DNA of 34,276 nt, taken from positions 1 through 34,276 of the forward strand of contig JALOBC010000032.1 of the NCBI GenBank assembly GCA_023228465.1, given 5' to 3'. Under the pieces are notes generated by a model. It was not told where the DNA came from, did not search any database, and saw only the letters and a list, made by a program, of their open reading frames with translations. The DNA is from Dokdonella sp. Its GTDB lineage: Bacteria > Pseudomonadota > Gammaproteobacteria > Xanthomonadales > Rhodanobacteraceae. The position numbers were made by a program, and so were the translations under genes. The stretch's first letter is position 1; each line of letters starts with the position of its first letter. This document shows positions 15,376-24,295 of this stretch, piece by piece.

Positions 15376-17751
15376 TCAGTTCCTGAGCGGCTTGCCTGTC
15401 GTCAACGTGTGGGCGATGCGCTCCAGCGTCTTGGGCATCTGCGCGAGTTCGAAGAAGTGTCGGCGCTCGAGATCGAGCAGCCATCGCTCGTCCACCTGCG
15501 CGCCACGCTCGATGTCGCCGCCGCAGAGCACCTCGCCGATGCGCGTGGCAATGACGTTGTCATGTTCAGAGATGAAGCGGCCTTCCAGCATGTTGACCAG
15601 GGCCATCTTCAGGGTGGCCGACCCGACGTCGCCGGCGACCGTGACCTGCCGCGCCGGCAGCGGTGGGCGGTAGCCCGACTCAGCCATCGCCGCGGCTACC
15701 TGCCTTGCGACGTACAGCAATTCAAACCCATTGAATACGATCACGTCGTCCGGTCGCAGCAGGCCGAGTTGCCTGGCCTCGAAGGCACTGCCCGAGGTCC
15801 TGGCCTGGGCGACCACTTCGAACTGGCGCCTGATCGCGGGGAACACGTCGCCATCGCTGGATTGTTGCGCGGCGCGCACGGCCAGCTCCTTCAGGCCGCC
15901 GCCGGCCGGCAGCAGGCCGACGCCCGCCTCGACCAGGCCGATATAGCTTTCCAGCGCCGCCACCGTGCGCGCGCAATGCATCTGGAATTCGCAGCCGCCG
16001 CCCAGGGCCAGGCCACGTACCGCCGCCACCACCGGCACCAGCGCGTACTTGATGCGCATGCTGGTGCGCTGGAAATTGGCGATCATCGCTTCCAGCCGCT
16101 TGATCTCTCCGGCCTGCACGAAGCCGGCCATGCCCTTGAGGTCTGCGCCGGCCGAGAAGGCCTTGTCGCTGTCCTGCCAGATCACCAGCGCCTTGAGGTG
16201 CTGCTCGGCATGCTCGATGGCGCGCTGGATGCCATCCAGGACGGCGTCGTTGACCGTGTTCATCTTGGTCTTGAACGAGACGATGCCGATGCCGTCCTCG
16301 CCCAGGGTCCACAGGCGCACGCCAGCGTTTTCCCATAGCGTGGTGCCGCGGTCGAACTGTTCGCCGATCAGCGCATCCGGGAACAGCTGGCGCGCATAGA
16401 CCGGATGTGCCGAGCGCGGCAGATAGCTGCCACTGGCCGGAGCGTAGGAGCCCGCGGCGCGGTGAACGTCATCGACCTTGGCGATCCACTCGGGCAACGG
16501 CGCATTGCTCATGGCCTTGCCGGCGGCAATGTCCTCGCCGATCCACCTGGCCACTTCGGCCCAGCCGGCCGACTGCCAGGTCTCGAACGGGCCGAGCTTC
16601 CAGCCATAGCCCCAGCGGATGGCCAGATCCACGTCGCGCGCGGTTTCGGCGATGTCGGCCAGGTGGTAGGCGCTGTAATGGAACAGGTCGCGGAACACGG
16701 CCCACAGGAACTGCGCCTGCGGGTCGGCCGAGGCGCGCAACCTGGCGAATTTCTCGGCCGGCTCGCGGATGGCGAGAATGGCGGCGACTTCCTCCGACGG
16801 CTTGGCGCCGGCCGCCGTGTAGTCCTGCCTGGCCAGGTCCAGCACCAGGATGTCCTTGCCGCGCCTGGTGTAGATGCCGGCGCCGGTCTTCTGGCCGAGC
16901 GCACCCTTGACGATCAGCGCGTTCAGCCAGTCCGGCGACTGGAAGTGCGCGTGCCAGGGGTCTTCCGGGAGGGTGTCGGCCATGGTCTTGATGACGTGCG
17001 CCATGGTGTCCAGTCCGACCACGTCGGCGGTGCGGTAGGTCGCGCTCCTGGGGCGCCCGATGGCCGGCCCGGTCAGGGCATCGACGAGATCGAAACCGAG
17101 ACCAAAGGCGGCCGTATGGTGCATGGTCGCCAGGATGGAGAACACGCCGATACGGTTGCCGATGAAGTTCGGCGTATCGCGCGCGTACACCACGCCCTTG
17201 CCGAGCGTGGTGGTGAGGAAGGCTTCGAGCCCGCCCAGCACATCGCGGTCCGTTGCCTGCGCGGGAACCAGTTCCACCAGATGCATGTAGCGTGGCGGAT
17301 TGAAGAAATGCACGCCGCAGAAGCGTGCGCGCAGGTCGTTTGGCAAGGCATCGGCCAGCGCATTGATGGACAGGCCGGAAGTGTTGCTTGCAAACACCGC
17401 CGAATCAGGGATGTAGGAGGCGACCTTCGTGTAAAGGTCGAGCTTCCAGTCGAGGCGTTCGGCGATCGCCTCGATGATGAGGTCGCAGTCCTTCAGCGCA
17501 TCGAGGTGCTCGTCGTAGTTGGCGGCCGTGATGCCGGCCAGCTTGGATTCTTCCGCCAGCGGCGCAGGCGAGAGCTTGCCAAGGTGGGCAATGGCCTTGC
17601 GCGCAATGCCACTCTTGTCGCCTTCCTTCGCCGGCAGGTCGAACAGCAGGGTCTGGACGTCTGCGTTGGCGAGGTGGGCGGCGATCTGCGCGCCCATGAC
17701 GCCGGCACCAAGTACGGCGGCCTTGCGGATGCGGAGGGGAGGGTGGCTCAT
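15376..17751 (-). CDS. FadN-type 3-hydroxyacyl-CoA dehydrogenase / enoyl-CoA hydratase
   Basis: Bifunctional beta-oxidation enzyme: hydrates enoyl-CoA and oxidises the 3-hydroxyacyl-CoA with NAD+. The 791-residue protein starts with the dehydrogenase: NAD fold AAVLGAGVMGAQIAAHLA near residues 11-28, the catalytic His in GVHFFNPPRYMHLVELVP, and a C-terminal dehydrogenase part. The hydratase comes last, with VRGLALGGGCEF and GLVEAGVGLLPAGGG carrying the oxyanion-hole and Glu positions. This order (dehydrogenase first) and length match Bacillus FadN rather than E. coli FadB, where the hydratase is first. The start at 17751 follows GGAG at 10-base spacing on its strand and begins the conserved region; an upstream in-frame extension is basic and unlikely. 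It lies between psrA and fadA in one apparent operon. Confidence 0.93.
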   Translation of the reverse strand: MSHPPLRIRKAAVLGAGVMGAQIAAHLANADVQTLLFDLPAKEGDKSGIARKAIAHLGKLSPAPLAEESKLAGITAANYDEHLDALKDCDLIIEAIAERLDWKLDLYTKVASYIPDSAVFASNTSGLSINALADALPNDLRARFCGVHFFNPPRYMHLVELVPAQATDRDVLGGLEAFLTTTLGKGVVYARDTPNFIGNRIGVFSILATMHHTAAFGLGFDLVDALTGPAIGRPRSATYRTADVVGLDTMAHVIKTMADTLPEDPWHAHFQSPDWLNALIVKGALGQKTGAGIYTRRGKDILVLDLARQDYTAAGAKPSEEVAAILAIREPAEKFARLRASADPQAQFLWAVFRDLFHYSAYHLADIAETARDVDLAIRWGYGWKLGPFETWQSAGWAEVARWIGEDIAAGKAMSNAPLPEWIAKVDDVHRAAGSYAPASGSYLPRSAHPVYARQLFPDALIGEQFDRGTTLWENAGVRLWTLGEDGIGIVSFKTKMNTVNDAVLDGIQRAIEHAEQHLKALVIWQDSDKAFSAGADLKGMAGFVQAGEIKRLEAMIANFQRTSMRIKYALVPVVAAVRGLALGGGCEFQMHCARTVAALESYIGLVEAGVGLLPAGGGLKELAVRAAQQSSDGDVFPAIRRQFEVVAQARTSGSAFEARQLGLLRPDDVIVFNGFELLYVARQVAAAMAESGYRPPLPARQVTVAGDVGSATLKMALVNMLEGRFISEHDNVIATRIGEVLCGGDIERGAQVDERWLLDLERRHFFELAQMPKTLERIAHTLTTGKPLRN

Positions 17752-17868
17752 GGCAGATGGACTCCGTGGCGGGTGGGGATGGGAAGCGGGACCGCTGCAG
17801 GCGGCCGTGAAACGGGTGCGGCGCCGGTGGCGGCGCGGCAGGATGCGCAAGGCGCGCGCAACCGCGGC

Positions 17869-18507
17869 TCAGGCATGCGCGCATCCTGCCCGCAGGCCCG
17901 CGGCGGTGAACTGGATCAGATGCCGGATGGTCATGTCGCGGTGGCTGTGCTCGCTCACTTCCTGCCTGCGCTTGATCATGCCGAAATCGGCCATGGCATA
18001 GGTGAGGGCGCCGGCGACGATATCGAGGCGCCAGTGGAGCTCCTCGCGGGCCAGCCCGGGCAACAGGCGTGCGAACGCGATCACGAATTCGCGCAGCACA
18101 TGTCCATAATTGTCGGCGAGGAACCTGCGCAGGCGCTCGTCATGCTCGGCGTAGGCGCGCGCCAGCACGCGCACGAAGGCGGCGCCACCGGCGCTGTCCA
18201 TGGACTGCTCCAGTGCCGGACGGATGAAGGCATCCAGCACGTCTTCGAGCGTGCACGCCGGGCGCGCGAGCGCTGCGGCCAGGGAGGCCAGCCGCTGGCG
18301 GTTGAGCTCATCCAGGCGGCGGCGGAAGACTTCCTCGATCAGGCCGTCCTTGGAGCCGAAATGATAGTTGACGGCCGCCAGGTTGACCTTGGCCGCCGAG
18401 GTCACCTGGCGCAGCGAGGCACCGGCGAAGCCGTGGCGTGCGAACAGGACCTCGGCAACGCCGAGGATGCGCTCGCGGGTGGAGAAGTTCGACGTGCTGG
18501 CGGTCAA
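17869..18507 (-). CDS. psrA: TetR-family fatty-acid regulator, PsrA-like
   Basis: A 212-residue TetR repressor. The N-terminal helix-turn-helix (ERILGVAEVLFARHGF, then SLRQVTSAAKVNLAAVNYHFGSKDGLI, about residues 12-57) is very close to Pseudomonas PsrA, which represses beta-oxidation genes and releases DNA when it binds long-chain acyl ligands. The C-terminal domain is the ligand and dimer part. The only suitable start is TTG 18507, with GGGG just upstream; no ATG is available, so slow initiation may keep levels low. A perfect palindrome of the PsrA type lies in its own promoter. The gene heads the fadN-fadA run (117 bases to fadN), so it probably controls itself and the downstream pathway. 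Confidence 0.88.
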   Translation of the reverse strand: MTASTSNFSTRERILGVAEVLFARHGFAGASLRQVTSAAKVNLAAVNYHFGSKDGLIEEVFRRRLDELNRQRLASLAAALARPACTLEDVLDAFIRPALEQSMDSAGGAAFVRVLARAYAEHDERLRRFLADNYGHVLREFVIAFARLLPGLAREELHWRLDIVAGALTYAMADFGMIKRRQEVSEHSHRDMTIRHLIQFTAAGLRAGCAHA

Positions 18508-18525
18508 GCGCGCGCCCCAAGACGA

Positions 18526-18541
18526 TCAAACGATCGTTTGA
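18526..18541. promoter_or_regulatory. PsrA operator palindrome
   Basis: Perfect 16-bp palindrome TCAAACGATCGTTTGA. Its core CAAAC-N4-GTTTG agrees with the reported Pseudomonas PsrA motif (G/C)AAAC-N2-4-GTTT(G/C). It directly abuts the -10 box of the minus-strand psrA promoter and covers the expected transcription start, so bound repressor would block initiation. Confidence 0.78.
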
Positions 18542-18570
18542 ATGGTAGGCGAGCACCGGTGCGCGGTCAA
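18542..18570 (-). promoter_or_regulatory. psrA sigma-70 promoter
   Basis: Reading the minus strand: -35 TTGACC (18570-18565), a 17-base spacer, and -10 TACCAT (18547-18542). Five of six -35 bases and four of six -10 bases match consensus, and the spacing is ideal. The start would fall near 18535, inside the palindrome, giving a leader of about 28 bases. Confidence 0.7.
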
Positions 18571-18587
18571 TCATGCTGCGCCAGCGT

Positions 18588-18616
18588 GTGAAAAACCGAT
18601 CGAAACCCGCTAGAAT
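18588..18616 (+). promoter_or_regulatory. Candidate ndk promoter
   Basis: -35 GTGAAA (18588-18593), 17-base spacer, -10 TAGAAT (18611-18616), on the plus strand in the psrA/ndk divergent region. A leader of about 105 bases would precede the ndk ATG. Confidence 0.5.
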
Positions 18617-18727
18617 CGCTCGCATTCTCGCAGGGCGCATGGCATGGACACGGCAGCGTGGGGCGTTGCCGTGGCGGTCATGTGTCCCATTCGCTTTCCC
18701 TCAACCTGCCCACGGAGTCCGGAGCAC

Positions 18728-19153
18728 ATGGCGCTGGAGCGCACTCTTTCCATCATCAAGCCCGATGCGGTCGGCAAGAACGTCATCGGCGAAATCTACT
18801 CGCGCTTCGAGAAGGGCGGCCTCAGGGTCGTGGCTGCGCGCATGATGCACCTGTCGCGCCGGGAGGCCGAGGGCTTCTATGCCGTGCATCGCGAACGGCC
18901 CTTCTTCAAGGCGCTGGTGGAGTTCATGATTTCCGGCCCGGTGATGATCCAGGTGCTGGAAGGCGAGAATGCGGTGGCGAAGAACCGCGAACTCATGGGC
19001 GCGACCAATCCCAGGGAAGCCGCGCCGGGTACCATCCGCGCGGATTTCGCCGATTCGATCGATGCCAATGCGGTGCACGGCTCGGATGCGGCCGAAACGG
19101 CGCGTGCGGAAATTGCGTATTTCTTCGCAGAAACCGAACTGTGTCCACGCTGA
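18728..19153 (+). CDS. ndk: Nucleoside diphosphate kinase
   Basis: Balances nucleoside triphosphate pools by passing the gamma-phosphate of ATP to NDPs through a phospho-histidine. The 141-residue product begins [18 protein letters not shown] and has the catalytic His 117 in NAVHGSD, the same number as in E. coli, with the [14 protein letters not shown] substrate loop before it. Length is normal. ATG 18728 is preceded by GGAG at 18721-18724 (tight spacing) and 18714-18717. The next gene, rlmN, follows after 30 bases; the ndk-rlmN-pilF-rodZ order is widespread in gammaproteobacteria. Confidence 0.96.
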   Translation: MALERTLSIIKPDAVGKNVIGEIYSRFEKGGLRVVAARMMHLSRREAEGFYAVHRERPFFKALVEFMISGPVMIQVLEGENAVAKNRELMGATNPREAAPGTIRADFADSIDANAVHGSDAAETARAEIAYFFAETELCPR

Positions 19154-19183
19154 ACATGACCATTCGTTGACGAGCACCCTTAC

Positions 19184-20299
19184 GTGACGATGACGGCCAG
19201 GGCCAACCTGTTCGACTATGACCGCCAGGGGCTGCGCGAACTGTTCGTGCAGCTTGGCGAGAAACCCTTTCGCGCCGACCAGGTGATGAAGTGGGTGTAT
19301 CACCGTCACGTCACCGACTTTGCCGGGATGACCGACGTCGGCAAGACGCTGCGCGATAAGCTCGCCGACGCGCTCGAGATCACCCCGCCGAAGACCCTGT
19401 TCGAGAAACAGGCGGCCGACGGCACGCACAAGTGGCTGCTCGGCATGGATGGCGGCAATGCCATCGAAGCGGTGTTCATTCCCGAAACCTCGCGTGGCAC
19501 GCTGTGCGTGTCCTCGCAGGTGGGCTGCGCACTGGCCTGCCGCTTCTGCTCTACCGGTACCCAGGGCTTCAACCGCAATCTTTCCGCCGCCGAGATCATC
19601 AGCCAGGTGTGGGTGGCGGCACGTCATCTCGGCAACGTGCCGCACCGCCAGCGCAAGCTCACCAATGTCGTCATGATGGGCATGGGCGAGCCGCTGCTGA
19701 ACTTCGACAACGTCGTCACCGCGATGAGCGTGATGCGCGACGACCTGGGCTTCGGTCTGGCCAACAAGCGCGTGACGCTGTCCACCGCGGGCCTGGTGCC
19801 GATGATCGACAAGCTGGGCGAGGTCGCCGACGTGTCCCTGGCGGTGTCGCTGCATGCGCCGACCGATGAGCTGCGCAGCCAGTTGATGCCGATCAACCGC
19901 AAGTACCCGATCGGCGATCTGCTCGAGGCCTGCGCGCGCTACGCAGCGCGGCGCCCGCGTACCACGATCACCTTCGAATACACCATGCTCAAGGGCGTCA
20001 ACGACCATCCCGAGCAGGCGCGCCAGCTCATCAAGCTGATGCGTCGCCTGCCGGCCAAGGTCAACCTGATTCCCTTCAATCCCTTCTTCGGCACCGAGTT
20101 CGAGCGATCCGACGAGGTCGTCATCCGCCAGTTCCAGAAGATCCTGCTCGATGCCGACGTACTCACCATGGTCCGGCGCACGCGCGGCGACGACATCGAC
20201 GCGGCCTGCGGTCAGCTCAAGGGCCAGGTGGTCGATCGCACGCGGCGCCAGGCGGAATTCCGGCGCAAGCTGGAGGAGGCGGCAACCCATGTCGCCTGA
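19184..20299 (+). CDS. rlmN: Dual-specificity 23S rRNA/tRNA adenine-C2 methyltransferase
   Basis: Radical-SAM enzyme that methylates C2 of A2503 in 23S rRNA and A37 in a set of tRNAs, affecting decoding accuracy and some antibiotic sensitivities. The 371-residue product has the iron-sulfur motif CALACRFC (Cys 115, 119, 122), SAM-binding [14 protein letters not shown], and the conserved acceptor Cys 342 in [14 protein letters not shown] 19184 and ATG 19190 are both possible starts in the same frame; neither has a strong ribosome site, and they differ by two residues. The pilF ATG lies 11 bases inside its 3' end, so the two are coupled. Confidence 0.96.
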   Translation: MTMTARANLFDYDRQGLRELFVQLGEKPFRADQVMKWVYHRHVTDFAGMTDVGKTLRDKLADALEITPPKTLFEKQAADGTHKWLLGMDGGNAIEAVFIPETSRGTLCVSSQVGCALACRFCSTGTQGFNRNLSAAEIISQVWVAARHLGNVPHRQRKLTNVVMMGMGEPLLNFDNVVTAMSVMRDDLGFGLANKRVTLSTAGLVPMIDKLGEVADVSLAVSLHAPTDELRSQLMPINRKYPIGDLLEACARYAARRPRTTITFEYTMLKGVNDHPEQARQLIKLMRRLPAKVNLIPFNPFFGTEFERSDEVVIRQFQKILLDADVLTMVRRTRGDDIDAACGQLKGQVVDRTRRQAEFRRKLEEAATHVA

Positions 20300-21071
20300 G
20301 CGCAACGTCCTCCTGCTGGTGCTGGTCCTGCTGCTGGCAGCCTGCAGCACTTCCGGCAGCATCAAGAAGGAAAGCGCCGCCACGCAACGTGAGGACGCCG
20401 CGCGCATCAACACCGATCTGGGTCAGCAGTATCTGCGCCAGGGCAAGCTTGAAATGGCCATGGAGAAGCTGCAGCGGGCGCTGTCCTACGATCCCGGCTA
20501 TGCCGACGCGCATACCGTCATCGCGGTGCTCTACGAGCGCATCGGCGACGAGGCGCAGGCAGAGAAGCATTATCGTCGCGCCGCCGAACTGCAGCCAAGG
20601 AATGGCGCCGCGCTCAACAATTACGGCACCTTCCTGTGCAAGCTTGGCCGTTACGAGGAGGCCGGCAAGTATTTCCAGCGTGCCCTGGCCGATCCTTTCT
20701 ACAAGACGCCGGCAGTGGCGCTCACCAACGCGGGAACCTGCCAGCTCAACGCCGGCCAGCCGGACGCGGCCGAAGCCAGCCTGCGCCTGGCCCTGCAGCG
20801 CGATCCGCAGAATGCCGAAGCCCTGCTGCAACTCGCGCAGGTGTCGTATGTCAAGGGCGACTGGTTCAGTGCGCGTGGCTTCATCCAGCGCTTCGAAGCG
20901 GTCGCCCAGCCACGGCCCGGTGCGTTGATGCTCGGCCGCAATATCGAACTCAAACTCGGTAACGCCAAGGGCGTCAGCGAGTACACGCGCAAGCTCCTGC
21001 GGGATTTTCCCGACTCCGCGGAGGCGCAAACCCTCAACGTCAGGATCCAGCGAGATGAGCAGGCGAAATAA
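20289..21071 (+). CDS. pilF: Type IV pilus biogenesis lipoprotein PilF/PilW
   Basis: A 260-residue outer-membrane lipoprotein that helps PilQ secretin multimerise and stabilises type IV pili. The signal peptide ends at the lipobox LAAC (Cys near 19). The rest is TPR helices: [79 protein letters not shown] and further repeats, matching PilF's six-repeat superhelix and length. ATG 20289 has a strong GGAGGAGG site (20272-20279) located inside rlmN. No other pilus genes are in the window, as is usual for this locus. Confidence 0.93.
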   Translation: MSPERNVLLLVLVLLLAACSTSGSIKKESAATQREDAARINTDLGQQYLRQGKLEMAMEKLQRALSYDPGYADAHTVIAVLYERIGDEAQAEKHYRRAAELQPRNGAALNNYGTFLCKLGRYEEAGKYFQRALADPFYKTPAVALTNAGTCQLNAGQPDAAEASLRLALQRDPQNAEALLQLAQVSYVKGDWFSARGFIQRFEAVAQPRPGALMLGRNIELKLGNAKGVSEYTRKLLRDFPDSAEAQTLNVRIQRDEQAK

Positions 21072-21200
21072 GCGGACGCCGGGGGGCGGCAACCGCAAGA
21101 AGAGGCCCGACCGCGACGCAGTCATCGTGGCCGACACGTTGGGAGCCGAGTTGGCTCCACAGGGGCGGGCCGCAGAACAGCCGGAACAGGCTGACATGCC

Positions 21201-21206
21201 AGGAGG
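21201..21206 (+). promoter_or_regulatory. Shine-Dalgarno that decides the rodZ start
   Basis: AGGAGG lies 10 bases before GTG 21217. The alternative ATG at 21055, inside pilF, has only a poor purine stretch. This favours GTG 21217 as the main rodZ start. Confidence 0.55.
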
Positions 21207-21216
21207 AAACATTCCC

Positions 21217-22212
21217 GTGAGTGCCGAACAGGCCAACGAATCGATTGACGCGGACGAACTCGCAGCCATCCAGCCCGCGATGCCTGTCGAGCGCGAGCTG
21301 CCACAGGCAGGCCCGGGGTTTGGCCAGCGCCTGGCCAGCGCCCGCGAACGCGCCGGGCTCACCCGCGCCGAGGTCGCCGGTCGGCTCAAGTTGCCGCTGC
21401 AACTGATCGCTCGCCTGGAACAGGACGACTACACCGGCCTGACCCAGGCGGTGTTCCTGCGCGGTTACCTGACCGCCTACGCGCGCCTGCTCGGGCTGCC
21501 CGAGGCAGACGCCATCGCGGCCGCCGACGAGCATGCGGAAGCCGTGCCATTGGTGGCTACCGGCACCGTGCCGCACTCGCGCTACCTGCTGAACCGCTAC
21601 TCCGTCAGCGCCACCTACATGATCCTGACCGCCATCATCGTCGTACCGGCGGTATGGCTGGCCACGCATGGCGGCCTCGAGCGCAATCTGATGCGTACCG
21701 CGCCGCTGGATCCGCCGGCCATCGTGGCGGACACGCATGTCGCGCTTGCACCGGATGCGACGAGCCGGGCCGCCACCAGCGCGCCGGCCGCCAGCGTGGT
21801 CACGCCGCTGCCGCTGGCGGCACCCGCGGAAGCGGAAGTGTCGCCATTGCTCGCCTCGATGGCCCCGTTTGCCACGCCGCGCAGCGCGGAGCCGGCGGTC
21901 GCGGCCCCGGGGCCTGCCGCAACGCCGGCAAGCGGCAACGGCAGCCACCTGATCGAGCTGGCATTGTCGGAGCAAAGCTGGGTCGAGATCACGGCGCCCG
22001 ACGGTCGCCGGCTGGAGTACGGCATGCTCGCCGCCAACAGCACCCACGCCTATCGCAGTGACGGCCCGGTCCTGGTGCGGCTCGGCAACGCGCAGGGCGC
22101 GCGCCTGTCCAGCGACGGCAAGCCTGTGGACCTGACCGATTTCCAGCGGGGCAACGTCGCTCACGTGAAGCTGTTCGGCGACGGCGCAGCGCCGATCCGC
22201 CCGGAGCAATAG
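21217..22212 (+). CDS. rodZ: Cytoskeletal cell-shape protein RodZ
   Basis: Single-pass inner-membrane protein that links MreB filaments to the wall-building elongasome. From GTG 21217 it is 331 residues: an acidic leader, a helix-turn-helix of the Cro/HTH_25 type (FGQRLASARERAGLTRAEVAGRLKLPLQLIARLEQDDY, about 34-72, then FLRGYLTAYARLLGL), a membrane helix (YMILTAIIVVPAVWLA, about 132-149), a Pro/Ala-rich periplasmic linker, and a C-terminal DUF4115 beta domain (LSEQSWVEITAPDGRRLEYGMLAA). The frame is open back to ATG 21055, which overlaps pilF by 17 bases and would add 54 hydrophilic residues with weaker codon bias. The GTG start has AGGAGG; both starts are plausible. A 126-base gap to yfgM follows. 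Confidence 0.9.
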   Translation: MSAEQANESIDADELAAIQPAMPVERELPQAGPGFGQRLASARERAGLTRAEVAGRLKLPLQLIARLEQDDYTGLTQAVFLRGYLTAYARLLGLPEADAIAAADEHAEAVPLVATGTVPHSRYLLNRYSVSATYMILTAIIVVPAVWLATHGGLERNLMRTAPLDPPAIVADTHVALAPDATSRAATSAPAASVVTPLPLAAPAEAEVSPLLASMAPFATPRSAEPAVAAPGPAATPASGNGSHLIELALSEQSWVEITAPDGRRLEYGMLAANSTHAYRSDGPVLVRLGNAQGARLSSDGKPVDLTDFQRGNVAHVKLFGDGAAPIRPEQ

Positions 22213-22338
22213 CCGGCCCGGAACCGACCCGGCGGCAGGCGACCGGATCGCCGCGTGGCGGTTTCCTGATACTCTTGCGCGTCTCGCGGCCGGCCCCTTG
22301 CGGTCGTACTTACGTCCGTCCGTTTTCCAGGTGAATGC

Positions 22339-23055
22339 ATGTCCTTCGAGCTGCTTGACGAACACGAACAGAGTGAACTGGTCCGCAAATGGCTGCGCGA
22401 GAATGCCCTCTCGATCGTGGTCGGCATCGTCCTCGGACTGTTGCTGATCTTCGGGTGGCAGCAGTGGAAGTCGCACCGTGCCACGCAGCTGGCCCAGGCG
22501 GCCGCGCAGTACCAGGCACTGGTCGCCGCGGTCACCGCCCGCCACGAACAGGACGTGCAGACCATTGCCAGGACCCTGCGCGACGAGACGCCTGATGGCG
22601 TCTATTCCGTGCTCGCCGCCTTGCAGCAGGCCGAGATCGCCAGCCTCAACGGCGACATGGCGGCCGCCGCCGAGGCCCTCGATTGGGCCGACCGGCATGC
22701 CGGCGACCCGGCCATGAAGGACCTGGTGGCACTGCGCCTGGCGCGTGTCAAGCTGGCCGAAGGCGATGCCGAAGGCGCCATCAAGCTGCTCGACGGCATC
22801 ACCAGCGAGGCCTATGCCGGCATGGTCGGCGAAGTGCGCGGCGATGCCCTGATGAAGCTCGGTCGCAGCGACGCGGCGCGCAGCGCCTACGAGGGTGCGC
22901 TCGCGCATCTGGATCCACAGGCGCCCGGGCGCCCCATCGTGCAGATGAAGCTCGACGATCTGGCCCCGGCGGTCGCCGCTGCGGCCCCGGCGCCCGCCAC
23001 ACCGGCCACGGCACCCGCCGCGCCGGCCGCCACACCCGAGAAGAGCGATTCATGA
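22339..23055 (+). CDS. yfgM: YfgM family, SecYEG-associated TPR membrane protein
   Basis: A 238-residue inner-membrane protein with a cytoplasmic N-terminus (DEHEQSELVRKWLREN), one membrane helix at about 25-43 (LSIVVGIVLGLLLIFGW), and a periplasmic TPR region (TPR_21 type). In E. coli YfgM sits at SecYEG with the chaperone PpiD and helps hand over exported proteins. The C-terminus here ends in a long Ala-Pro tail (about 213-238), unusual but low complexity. Its stop overlaps the bamB ATG (ATGA at 23052-23055), the normal gammaproteobacterial pairing. Confidence 0.92.
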   Translation: MSFELLDEHEQSELVRKWLRENALSIVVGIVLGLLLIFGWQQWKSHRATQLAQAAAQYQALVAAVTARHEQDVQTIARTLRDETPDGVYSVLAALQQAEIASLNGDMAAAAEALDWADRHAGDPAMKDLVALRLARVKLAEGDAEGAIKLLDGITSEAYAGMVGEVRGDALMKLGRSDAARSAYEGALAHLDPQAPGRPIVQMKLDDLAPAVAAAAPAPATPATAPAAPAATPEKSDS

Positions 23056-24263
23056 TGAGCCGGCTGCGCTTTCATCGCCTGCTCGTCCTGGCCGCGCTGG
23101 TGCTGGCGCTGGGCGGTTGCAGCTGGCTCAGGACCCTCGGCGGCAGCGACAATGTCGAACCGCCGACGCCACTGGCCAAGTTCACGCCCAGCATCACGGC
23201 GCATCGCCTCTGGAGCAGCAGCATCGGCAACGGCGCCGGCATGTCGGGCGCCAGCCTTGGCCCCGCCGGTGCCGACGGCAAGCTCTACGCCTCGGGCATC
23301 GACGGTACCCTCGCCGTGCTCGACGCGGCGAGCGGCCGGGTCGTGTGGAAGAAGCGTCTCGGCAAGCGGCAGGGCAGCCTGTGGCGGCGTGGCCCCAATT
23401 CCCTGCGCTGGACCGGCGGCCCGGTCGTGCATGGCGATCTGCTTCTCGCCGGCGGCCTCGATGGCCAGTTGTACGCGTTTTCGGCGGCCGATGGCAGCGA
23501 ACGCTGGCACACGCAGGTGAGCTCGGAAGTGATCTCGCCGCCCGCGGTGGCGGACGGCATCGTCGTCGTGCGCACCAACGACGGGCGACTGACCGGCATC
23601 GATGCCGCCGACGGCAGTCATCGCTGGATCTACGACCAGCCGGTACCGGCACTCAGCCTGCGTGGCAACTCCGGTCCCCTGATTGCCCATGGCATCGTGT
23701 ATGACGGCTTCGACAACGGCAAGGTCGCGGCCGTGCGCCTCGATGACGGTGCCGAACAGTGGGTGCAGACCCTTTCCGCCGGCGAAGGCCGTACCGAAGT
23801 CGAACGCCTGTCCGACGTCGATGGTGACCTGGTCATCGACGGCGGTACGTTGTATGCGGCGGGTTACCGCGGCCAGGTGATGGCGTTGGCCAGCGGCACC
23901 GGCCGGCCGGTCTGGCAGCGCGACCTTTCCAGTTACGTCAGCGCGGCCGTGAGCGGCAACATGGTCATCATCGTCGATGCGCAAGGCAATGTCTGGGCCT
24001 TCGACCGCGATACCGGCGTGAACCTGTGGAAGCAGGATCAGCTTCAGTTCCGCTGGCTGAGCGCGCCGGCCATTCAGGGAAGCCATGTGGCGGTGGGCGA
24101 CAGCGAGGGCTACATCCACTGGCTCACCCTGGCCGAAGGCAAGTTCGCGGCACGCGAACGCCTGAGCCGCAACCCGATCGAGGACCGGCCGCTGGTCATG
24201 GGCGATACGCTCTATGTCGAAGACGTCAAGGGACGCATCGGCGCCTACCGGCTCGGCCCCTGA
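23052..24263 (+). CDS. bamB: Outer membrane assembly lipoprotein BamB
   Basis: A 403-residue lipoprotein of the BAM complex, which inserts beta-barrel proteins in the outer membrane. The signal peptide ends at lipobox LGGC (Cys 23). The mature protein is an eight-bladed beta-propeller of PQQ-type repeats, seen as repeated DG.L.A.DA.SG...W phrases (for example DGTLAVLDAASGRVVWKK, DGQLYAFSAADGSERWHT, GNVWAFDRDTGVNLWK). Size fits the family (E. coli 392). The ATG at 23052 overlaps yfgM and is followed immediately by a second ATG codon. der follows 32 bases after its stop. Confidence 0.95.
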   Translation: MMSRLRFHRLLVLAALVLALGGCSWLRTLGGSDNVEPPTPLAKFTPSITAHRLWSSSIGNGAGMSGASLGPAGADGKLYASGIDGTLAVLDAASGRVVWKKRLGKRQGSLWRRGPNSLRWTGGPVVHGDLLLAGGLDGQLYAFSAADGSERWHTQVSSEVISPPAVADGIVVVRTNDGRLTGIDAADGSHRWIYDQPVPALSLRGNSGPLIAHGIVYDGFDNGKVAAVRLDDGAEQWVQTLSAGEGRTEVERLSDVDGDLVIDGGTLYAAGYRGQVMALASGTGRPVWQRDLSSYVSAAVSGNMVIIVDAQGNVWAFDRDTGVNLWKQDQLQFRWLSAPAIQGSHVAVGDSEGYIHWLTLAEGKFAARERLSRNPIEDRPLVMGDTLYVEDVKGRIGAYRLGP

Positions 24264-24295
24264 GTGGCCCGCCATGGCGCTGCGGCAGCCAGGCC

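Noticed and set aside
14006-15673. Long plus-strand frame opposite fadA
   Set aside because: The thiolase on the minus strand is complete with its catalytic residues; the plus-strand product has no recognisable motif.
17805-17820. Second PsrA site in the psrA-fadN gap
   Set aside because: Only a GAAAC half-site is present, with no GTTTC or GTTTG partner at 2-4 bases.
16405-18591. 728-codon plus-strand frame opposite fadN and psrA
   Set aside because: Shadow of the minus-strand genes; it runs through the psrA operator and has no domain.
22245-22276. Terminator plus promoter in the rodZ-yfgM gap
   Set aside because: A stem of CGCC/GGCG with weak G-U extension and TTT, and a GATACT hexamer without a -35, are too weak to list as features.
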